Below are positions 58,201 to 64,000 of a stretch of 64,000 bases of DNA, in pieces (positions within the stretch are counted from its first letter, which is position 1; each line of letters begins with the position of its first letter). This DNA comes from Renibacterium sp. Lineage in GTDB: Bacteria > Actinomycetota > Actinomycetes > Actinomycetales > Micrococcaceae. The notes under the pieces are model-generated. The model did no database searches. It was given only the letters and a program-made list of their open reading frames with translations, and was not told the DNA's origin. The DNA lies in assembly GCA_017419405.1 (NCBI GenBank), contig JAFOLH010000008.1, forward strand, positions 248,001-312,000. The letters run 5' to 3'. A program made the translations under genes and the position numbers.

Positions 58201-59795
58201 TCGCCTCGATGCAGGACACCTCGTGGATCAACATCCTGGTCTTCGGGATCTTCGTCGCGATCACCATGGTGATCGTCTTCCGGGCCAGCCGGAACAACAA
58301 GACCGCCGCGGACTACTACGCCGCCGGCCGTTCCTTCACCGGCGGGCAGAATGGAACCGCGATTGCCGGGGACTACCTCTCCGCAGCGTCGTTCCTGGGC
58401 ATCACCGGGGCGATCGCGGTGAACGGCTATGACGGCTTCCTGTACTCGATCGGGTTCCTGGTCGCCTGGCTGGTGGCCTTGCTGCTGGTTGCGGAGTTGC
58501 TGCGGAACACCGGAAAGTTCACCATGGCGGACGTGCTTTCCTTCCGGCTGAAACAACGTCCGGTGCGGATCGCGGCCGCAATCTCCACCTTGGCGGTCTG
58601 CTTCTTCTACCTGCTCGCCCAGATGAACGGCGCCGGGGCGTTGGTCTCGCTGTTGCTGGGCATCGGCGACAAGACCGGCCAGGCGGTGGTGATCACGGTC
58701 GTCGGCGCGTTGATGATCGTCTACGTGCTGATCGGCGGGATGAAAGGCACCACCTGGGTGCAGATCATCAAAGCGGTCCTGCTGATCGCCGGTGCCGCCG
58801 TGATGACCGTCTGGGTGTTGTCCTTGCACGGGTTCAACCTCTCCGGGCTGATGGACGCGGCAGTGGCCAAAGCCGGTGCCGGCGGTGAAGCGCTGCTCAA
58901 TCCGGGCAAGCAATACGGCGCCACCGCGACGAGCCGGCTGGACTTCGTCTCGCTCGGCCTGGCCCTGGTGCTCGGGACTGCGGCCCTGCCGCACGTTTTG
59001 ATGCGCTTCTACACCGTGCCGACCGCGAAAGAGGCCAGGAAGTCGGTGGTCTGGTCGATTTGGCTGATCGGCATCTTCTACCTGTTCACCTTGGTGCTCG
59101 GTTACGGTGCCGCGGCGCTGATCGGCCCGAAGGAGATCGCGGCGGCGCCCGGCGGGGTGAATTCAGCGGCTCCGCTCCTGGCCTTCGCGCTGGGCGGACC
59201 GGTATTGCTCGGGTTCATCGCCGCGGTCGCCTTCGCGACGATTCTGGCCGTGGTGGCCGGCCTGACCATCACCGCGGCGGCGTCGTTCTCGCACGACATC
59301 TATTCCTCGGTGATCAAGAAGGGCAAGCCGGCTCCGGGCAGCGAGGTCAAGGTCGCCAGGATCACGGTGGTGGTGATCGGCATCGTGGCGATCGTCGGCG
59401 GAATCGGCACCAACGGCCAAAACGTCGCGTTCCTGGTGGCTCTCGCCTTCGCGGTGGCCGCCAGCGCGAATCTGCCGACCATCCTGTACTCGCTGTTCTG
59501 GCGGCGGTTCACCACCCAGGGTGCGCTCTGGAGCATCTACGGGGGACTGGCCTCGGCGATCCTGCTGATCGTGTTCTCCCCGGTGGTTTCGGGCAATGCC
59601 AAGGCGATGTTCGCCGGAGCGAATTTCGCCTGGTTCCCGCTGTCCAATCCGGGCATCGTTTCGATTCCGCTGGCGTTCCTGCTCGGCTGGTTGGGCACTG
59701 TTCTGGACAAGAAGAAAGAGGATCCGGCCAAACAGGCGGAGATGGAAGTCCGGTCGTTGACCGGAGTGGGCGCGGAAAAGGCGACCTCGCACTGA
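58197..59795 (+). CDS. MctC/ActP-like cation:monocarboxylate symporter
   Basis: 532 residues, 13 membrane helices. ADYYAAGRSFTGGQNGTAIAGDYLSAASFLG and LGTAALPHVLMRFYTVPTAKEARKS define ActP/MctC. Takes up acetate, pyruvate or propionate with sodium or protons. It is closer to the reference family than the minus-strand copy, and the pair of copies share the same two-gene layout. Confidence 0.93.
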   Translation: MIASMQDTSWINILVFGIFVAITMVIVFRASRNNKTAADYYAAGRSFTGGQNGTAIAGDYLSAASFLGITGAIAVNGYDGFLYSIGFLVAWLVALLLVAELLRNTGKFTMADVLSFRLKQRPVRIAAAISTLAVCFFYLLAQMNGAGALVSLLLGIGDKTGQAVVITVVGALMIVYVLIGGMKGTTWVQIIKAVLLIAGAAVMTVWVLSLHGFNLSGLMDAAVAKAGAGGEALLNPGKQYGATATSRLDFVSLGLALVLGTAALPHVLMRFYTVPTAKEARKSVVWSIWLIGIFYLFTLVLGYGAAALIGPKEIAAAPGGVNSAAPLLAFALGGPVLLGFIAAVAFATILAVVAGLTITAAASFSHDIYSSVIKKGKPAPGSEVKVARITVVVIGIVAIVGGIGTNGQNVAFLVALAFAVAASANLPTILYSLFWRRFTTQGALWSIYGGLASAILLIVFSPVVSGNAKAMFAGANFAWFPLSNPGIVSIPLAFLLGWLGTVLDKKKEDPAKQAEMEVRSLTGVGAEKATSH

Positions 59796-59820
59796 CCCTC
59801 ATTCCGTCGAATCGGAAACC

Positions 59821-59876
59821 ACCGCGTCCCGGGTGCCGGCAGCTGCAGGATCAGCAGCCGGCACCCGGGACGCGGT
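59821..59876. terminator. bidirectional terminator
   Basis: 20-base perfect arms (beginning ACCGCGTCCCGGG) around 16 bases, between the symporter stop and the convergent membrane gene. Confidence 0.7.
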
Positions 59877-59885
59877 GCGTCTCGA

Positions 59886-60458
59886 TCAGTGGTGGTGCCC
59901 GGTGCTGTGGTCCACCGCATACCCGCCGGCCACTCCGGCGGCCAGGCCGGCAGTGGACACCGTGGCGACCAGGATCGCCGCGGCGAACATGCTCAACAGC
60001 AACCGGCCGGCCGGCGGTGCGGCAGCCGCGCCTGGCGCGCTTGCCGGGCCGGACGCCGCCGGATGCCTTCGTTGCAACCAGCCGACCGAGCCGAGCAGGA
60101 CCAGCTCGAGCAAGATCGTGGCGGCCAAGGTGCCGTCCAGGCGGCGTTGGCCGAGCTCGGTGAAGAGCACCAGCACTTCGAGGGCGACTGCCGCAGCCAT
60201 GGCACGCAATGCGAGTCCTGGCCGGAGCGGGCGTTGCGCCCGGAACGAAACGATCGACCAGTACAGCACCGCGCTCGCCCAACCGGCCGCCAGTGCGGCG
60301 GCAGGCCAGGCCAGCCAGGCCGGTGCATTCTGCTGCACGGTTGCCGTGGCGAGCAGGTTCGAGGCCAGGCCATAACTGGTCACGGCCGCACCGAGGCCCG
60401 CGAACGCAGCCAGCATCCGGACCGCGGCCGGGGCCAGCGGTGCTGCCGTGGCGGGCAT
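59886..60458 (-). CDS. membrane protein of unknown family
   Basis: 190 residues with four hydrophobic segments (MLAAFAGLGAAVTSYGLASN; LAWPAAALAAGWASAVLYWS; AMAAAVALEVLVLFTEL; LLLSMFAAAILVATVSTAGL) and a His-rich end. I recognise no domain. Coupled to the DUF4383 gene (TGATG). Confidence 0.7.
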   Translation of the reverse strand: MPATAAPLAPAAVRMLAAFAGLGAAVTSYGLASNLLATATVQQNAPAWLAWPAAALAAGWASAVLYWSIVSFRAQRPLRPGLALRAMAAAVALEVLVLFTELGQRRLDGTLAATILLELVLLGSVGWLQRRHPAASGPASAPGAAAAPPAGRLLLSMFAAAILVATVSTAGLAAGVAGGYAVDHSTGHHH

Positions 60459-60865
60459 CAGGCGACGGCGTTGCGGCGGACGGTCTTGTCCTGGCTGAGG
60501 CCGACGCCGAGCAGCACCACGGCACTGGCCAGGTGCAGCACGTTGTCCGCACCGTTGAGCGCGATGATGTTCAGCGAACTGCCCAGCAGGAACAGGCCCA
60601 GGATGCCGACTAGCAGGTAGACCGCGCCGACCGCGGTATTGACCCCTTTGGCCGCAGCGGTGGAGCTGAGTCCGGCGATCAGCAGCGCGGCGCCGATGGC
60701 CAAGTGGATCACATTGTGCAGCGGGTTCACCGCGAAGATGATCAGGTTGTTCCCCTGGGTTCCGGCAAAGCCCAGTCCGGACGTGACGAAGAAGCCCAAG
60801 ATGCCGACGAGCAGGTAGACGGCGCCGAAGCCGGTGGCGAGGAGCCGGTTTGGTGAGGTTCGCAT
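60458..60865 (-). CDS. DUF4383 membrane protein
   Basis: 135 residues with four membrane helices in two similar halves: each has GAVYLLVGILG and an N-HxxHL block (NPLHNVIHLAIG; NGADNVLHLASA). This duplicated pattern is DUF4383. Often in stress or membrane operons of actinobacteria; role unknown. Confidence 0.85.
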   Translation of the reverse strand: MRTSPNRLLATGFGAVYLLVGILGFFVTSGLGFAGTQGNNLIIFAVNPLHNVIHLAIGAALLIAGLSSTAAAKGVNTAVGAVYLLVGILGLFLLGSSLNIIALNGADNVLHLASAVVLLGVGLSQDKTVRRNAVA

Positions 60866-61012
60866 GAGAAGTGCCTTCCATCAGGCGGGCTGCCCCCACA
60901 CTGCCCGTGGCCTTTGACTGTCGGGAGTGCCGTTTGGCGTTCCCAGAAGGCATTCGGGGCCTCGGCCGGAATGGATGGCCGGGCGGCAGGTTTTTGTGCC
61001 CGGCGGTCCGGC

Positions 61013-61486
61013 TCAGATTTCGGCGGCGCCGCGTTCCAACAGCGGTTCCACCCGGAACGGCACCATCTCGCGCATCGCCAACGAGGTGTCGGTTCGTTCC
61101 ACGCCGTCGCAGGCCAGGATCTTGCCGTTGATCCGGAACAAGTCCTCGGCGTCTTTGGAGACCACCCGGACCAGCAGATCGGCCTGGCCGGTCAATCCGT
61201 GCGCTTCGATGACCTCGGGGATCTGGGCCAGCGCGACCCCGAGCGCCTGCAATTTCTGCTGCTGCACATGGACCGAGATGAAGGCCATCAGGGGATAGCC
61301 CAGGACGCTCGGATTGATCCGCCGGCCGAACGGCAAGAAGGCATGCCGCTTCTCCAGACTGGCCATTCTGGCCTGCACGGTGTTGCGGGACAGGCCGAGT
61401 TTTTGGGCCAGTGCCACGACGGTGCGCCGCGGGTTCGCGGCCATGGCCAGCAGAAGACGCAAATCGGTTCCATCCAGGGCTTGCAT
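61013..61486 (-). CDS. Lrp/AsnC-family regulator
   Basis: 157 residues from the ATG at 61486 (61498 also possible). Helix-turn-helix VVALAQKLGLSRNTVQARMASLE and an Asnc_trans_reg/RAM domain (YPLMAFISVHVQQQ; VIEAHGLTGQADLLVRVV). It is divergent from the E1-alpha gene, the classic place of BkdR-type regulators that respond to branched-chain amino acids. Confidence 0.9.
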   Translation of the reverse strand: MQALDGTDLRLLLAMAANPRRTVVALAQKLGLSRNTVQARMASLEKRHAFLPFGRRINPSVLGYPLMAFISVHVQQQKLQALGVALAQIPEVIEAHGLTGQADLLVRVVSKDAEDLFRINGKILACDGVERTDTSLAMREMVPFRVEPLLERGAAEI

Positions 61487-61499
61487 AGTGCGCAACATT

Positions 61500-61535
61500 A
61501 GCACGGTGCTGCTTTGTCGAATGAAGCATAATGCT
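61500..61535. promoter_or_regulatory. two Lrp-type palindromes
   Basis: AGCAC-G-GTGCT (61500-61510) and AGCAT-A-ATGCT (61525-61535), centres 25 bases apart, between the Lrp gene and the divergent operon. The equal form and helical spacing fit a bound Lrp octamer. Confidence 0.55.
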
Positions 61536-61570
61536 CAATGATCGGCGAGTCGGTTGTGCTGGTTGAGCTG

Positions 61571-61586
61571 TGTGAGTATCGTCACA
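61571..61586. promoter_or_regulatory. CRP/GlxR-type site before the 2-oxoacid dehydrogenase operon
   Basis: TGTGA-GTATCG-TCACA, a perfect TGTGA-N6-TCACA palindrome 144 bases before the E1-alpha ATG. A possible promoter (TTGTGC 61554-61559, TATCGT 61577-61582) overlaps it, so binding could repress. Confidence 0.7.
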
Positions 61587-61730
61587 GTACAGGCGGTCAA
61601 GGGGGACCGGAACGCTGCCGCGACCGAAAAACGGCCGTGGCGGCAGCAGATCACCGGGGGTTCACCTGACCCGCGGCGTCGACATCGATCTGGCGGACCT
61701 GATCCCGGTCCGATGAGGAAAGAAGGCAGC

Positions 61731-62873
61731 ATGCCATCCGAAGCTGAAGCTTCAACGCAGCAGGCGGGCCTCACCGGCTTGGCCGGCGGCAGCGTACCCG
61801 CGGACGAGAATTTCATCCAACTGATCACCGCAGACGGAACCCGGGTAGCCAATCCCGACTACGACCGTTGGGTCGCGGACGTGACCGACCAGGAACTGAT
61901 CGCCTACTACGAGGACATGGTGGTGATCCGCCGGATCGACACCGAGGCCACTGCTTTGCAGCGGCAAGGCCAATTGGCGCTCTGGGCGCCGTTGCTGGGC
62001 CAGGAAGCCGCGCAGATCGGCTCGGCCCGCGCCCTCGATGCGGAAGATTTCGTATTCCCCAGCTACCGGGAGAACGGCGTGGCTTATGTCCGCGGCCTGG
62101 ACCTGGTCAACTCCTTGAAGATCTGGCGCGGCAATGCGCACGGCACCTGGGATCCGTACGAGTTCAACATGGCCACGCCGCAGATCATCATCGGTGCGCA
62201 GACCCTGCACGCGACCGGCTACGCGATGGGCATCGTCAACGACGGCGCCGATTCCGCTGTGATCACCTACTTCGGCGACGGCGCCACCAGCCAGGGCGAT
62301 GTGAACGAGGCGATGGTGTTCGCGGCATCGTTCCAGGCTCCCGTGGTCTTCTTCTGCCAGAACAACCACTGGGCGATTTCGGAGCCGGTGGGCTTGCAGG
62401 CGCACCAGGCGATCGCCGACCGGGCTCCTGGCTTCGGCATCCCCTCGATGCGGGTGGACGGGAACGACGTGCTCGCGGTCCTGGCCGTGACCCGGGCTGC
62501 ACTGGACCGGGCCCGCAACGGTGGCGGCCCGAGCTTCATCGAGGCCGTGACCTACCGGATGGGCCCGCACACCACCGCCGACGACCCGACCCGCTACCGC
62601 GACGCCAACGAGTTGGAAGACTGGGCGGCGAAGGATCCGATTTCCCGGCTCGGCGCGTTGTTGGACGCCAAGGGGCTGCTGACCGAAGAGGTGAAAGCGG
62701 CGGTCGCCGCGAAGTCCGATTCGGTGGCGAAAGACCTGCGGGCCAATACGATCAAGCTGGCCGATCCGGAAGCGCTGGACGTTTTCGAGCACGTCTACAG
62801 CGAGCCGAATTCGGCACTCGAACGGCAAAAAGACCACTACCAACGCTACTTGTCCAGCTTCGGAGCGAACTGA
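61731..62873 (+). CDS. bkdA: branched-chain 2-oxoacid dehydrogenase E1 alpha (or pyruvate dehydrogenase E1 alpha)
   Basis: 380 residues. Thiamine diphosphate motif GDGATSQGDVNEAMVFAASF and the later FFCQNNHWAISEP; ATALQRQGQLALWAPLLGQEAAQIG is typical of BkdA/PdhA of actinobacteria. ATG at 61731 with GAGGAAAGAAGG; the upstream in-frame stretch lacks a start with a ribosome site. Begins the E1-alpha/E1-beta/E2 operon. Whether the main substrate is branched-chain 2-oxoacids or pyruvate is not certain. Confidence 0.88.
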   Translation: MPSEAEASTQQAGLTGLAGGSVPADENFIQLITADGTRVANPDYDRWVADVTDQELIAYYEDMVVIRRIDTEATALQRQGQLALWAPLLGQEAAQIGSARALDAEDFVFPSYRENGVAYVRGLDLVNSLKIWRGNAHGTWDPYEFNMATPQIIIGAQTLHATGYAMGIVNDGADSAVITYFGDGATSQGDVNEAMVFAASFQAPVVFFCQNNHWAISEPVGLQAHQAIADRAPGFGIPSMRVDGNDVLAVLAVTRAALDRARNGGGPSFIEAVTYRMGPHTTADDPTRYRDANELEDWAAKDPISRLGALLDAKGLLTEEVKAAVAAKSDSVAKDLRANTIKLADPEALDVFEHVYSEPNSALERQKDHYQRYLSSFGAN

Positions 62874-63886
62874 TGACGCAGATGACTTTCGGCCGCGCGA
62901 TCAACGCGGGCCTGCGCAAAGCAATGGAGCGCGATTCCAAGGTCGTGCTGATGGGGGAAGACATCGGCAAACTCGGCGGGGTCTTCCGGATCACCGACGG
63001 GCTGCAAAAAGATTTCGGCGCGCACCGGGTGATCGACACTCCGCTGGCCGAGTCCGGAATCATGGGCACCGCCGTCGGGCTGGCCTTCCGCGGTTACCGG
63101 CCGGTGGTGGAGATCCAATTCGACGGCTTCATCTACCCGGCCTTCGACCAGATCGTCGCCCAGGTGGCGAAGTTGCATTACCGCACCCAGGGCAAGGTCA
63201 TGATGCCGATCACGATCCGGGTCCCGTTCGGCGGCGGCATCGGTTCGCCGGAGCACCATTCGGAGTCTCCGGAAGCCTATTTCACGCATACCTCGGGTCT
63301 GCGCGTGATCAGCGTGTCCAATCCGCAAGACGCCTATCTGATGATCCAGCAGGCGATCGCGAGCAACGATCCGGTGCTCTACTTCGAGCCGAAGCGCCGC
63401 TACCACAGCAAAGGCGAAGTCGACGAGAGCATCGGGCTCGAGGCGGCGCCGGCCATGGGCAGCGCCCGGGTGGTGAGCGCCGGCACCGATGTGACCCTGG
63501 TGGCTTACGGTCCGCTGGTGGCCACCGCGAACGACGTGGCCCTGGCTGCCGCGGACGAGGGGATCTCGGTCGAGGTGATCGATCTGCGTTCCCTCGCCCC
63601 GATCGATTTCGCTCCGCTGGAAGCTTCGGTGCGCAAAACCGGGCGGCTGGTGATCACCCATGAAGCCGGGCAGACCGGCGGCCTCGGCGCGGAGATCGCC
63701 GCGTCGATCACGGAGCGCTGTTTCAACTACCTGGAGTCGGCACCGGTGCGGGTCACCGGTTTCGACGTGCCCTACCCGCCGTCGAAACTGGAAAAACACC
63801 ATGTGCCGGACCTGGACCGGATCCTGGACGGCATCGACCGGGCCATGGGGCGGCGCAATTCACTCAGCGGCCTGGAAGGTGCGTAA
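62873..63886 (+). CDS. bkdB: 2-oxoacid dehydrogenase E1 beta
   Basis: 337 residues. MTFGRAINAGLRKAMERDSKVVLMGEDIG, then EIQFDGFIYPAFDQI and VPFGGGIGSPEHHSESPEAYF are the E1-beta transketolase-like motifs. Forms the heterotetramer with E1-alpha. One-base overlap with the stop before it (TGATG). Confidence 0.93.
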   Translation: MTQMTFGRAINAGLRKAMERDSKVVLMGEDIGKLGGVFRITDGLQKDFGAHRVIDTPLAESGIMGTAVGLAFRGYRPVVEIQFDGFIYPAFDQIVAQVAKLHYRTQGKVMMPITIRVPFGGGIGSPEHHSESPEAYFTHTSGLRVISVSNPQDAYLMIQQAIASNDPVLYFEPKRRYHSKGEVDESIGLEAAPAMGSARVVSAGTDVTLVAYGPLVATANDVALAAADEGISVEVIDLRSLAPIDFAPLEASVRKTGRLVITHEAGQTGGLGAEIAASITERCFNYLESAPVRVTGFDVPYPPSKLEKHHVPDLDRILDGIDRAMGRRNSLSGLEGA

Positions 63887-63892
63887 CCGGCA

Positions 63893-64000
63893 ATGATCAG
63901 AGTTTTCACGCTTCCGGACCTGGGCGAAGGCCTCACCGAATCGGAAATCGTCGCTTGGAAAGTCGCGGTGGGCGACGCCGTGGCGCTGAACCAGGTGATC
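63893..64000 (+). CDS. bkdC: start of dihydrolipoamide acyltransferase E2 (cut by window end)
   Basis: 36 codons are visible: [20 protein letters not shown] and on to [11 protein letters not shown], the beginning of a lipoyl domain (the lipoyl-Lys lies beyond the end). It follows E1-beta by six bases and completes the operon order. Confidence 0.9.
   Translation, partial: MIRVFTLPDLGEGLTESEIVAWKVAVGDAVALNQVI

Overview
The window reads as chromosomal DNA of a high-GC Gram-positive actinobacterium, most likely a member of the Micrococcales close to Arthrobacter (Micrococcaceae). The grounds are the GC-rich codon use, many GTG starts and start/stop overlaps (ATGA, GTGA, TGATG), several starts with a -10-like box only 6-9 bases upstream (leaderless style), the rpsB-tsf-pyrH-frr-cdsA order, a MurT/GatD pair, a DivIVA-domain protein, an Ala/Glu-rich tail on S2 and CRP/GlxR-type sites. 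The genus cannot be fixed from sequence reading alone. No rRNA, CRISPR array, insertion sequence, prophage or clear pseudogene was seen.

Layout. 1-5340: the end of a winged-helix protein, a 1492-residue FHA/FtsK-type (EssC/EccC-like) ATPase and a WXG100 protein, that is, a compact type VII secretion locus, closed by a terminator. 5395-10303: ligA, an inositol-monophosphatase-type enzyme, a RecF/SMC-like ATPase and an esterase in tight succession. 10319-16014: S4 protein, DMT transporter, lactonase-type propeller, glycyl-tRNA synthetase coupled to a GNAT protein, and a Tat-exported M15 peptidase. 16103-18597 (minus): hydrolase, DUF1295 membrane protein and PlsC acyltransferase. 18644-20716: YibE/F protein and a convergent GNAT gene with a short-repeat tract between them. 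20790-25061: a palindromic operator, small membrane protein, ABC exporter pair and DesK/DesR-like two-component system. 25249-31218: secreted GH16 glucanase, dusB, dgt and dnaG. 31385-42851: two tRNAs, a DUF4190/MmpS-like protein, a membrane cluster with MprF-like protein and a Bcr/CflA exporter, a holin-like protein, a CDP-alcohol phosphatidyltransferase with a DMT transporter, a glycosyltransferase, and a TetR/haloacid-dehalogenase-like operon. 42973-45050: murT-gatD. 45091-46964: acyl-CoA dehydrogenase behind a palindromic operator, and an M23 peptidase. 47075-53728: rpsB-tsf, an ArsR/SRPBCC cassette, pyrH-frr-cdsA and a DivIVA-domain protein. 53742-59795: two DUF485/sodium-symporter pairs arranged divergently around a LytS/LytTR two-component system with a CRP-type site between them. 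59886-64000: two small membrane genes, an Lrp/AsnC regulator and the divergent branched-chain 2-oxoacid dehydrogenase operon, cut at the E2 gene by the window end.

Functional threads. Envelope and lipid work recurs (PlsC, CdsA, CDP-alcohol transferase, MprF, MurT/GatD, M15 and M23 peptidases, glycosyltransferase). Carbon control recurs too: CRP-type sites lie in front of both the monocarboxylate-type symporter operon and the 2-oxoacid dehydrogenase operon. The most interesting unexplained signals are the rpsB leader, where one segment can pair either with a nearby arm or with the Shine-Dalgarno sequence; the pentapeptide-repeat small ORF coupled to the YibE/F gene; the start-codon hairpin of the S4 gene; the compact type VII locus; and a series of well-formed operators.
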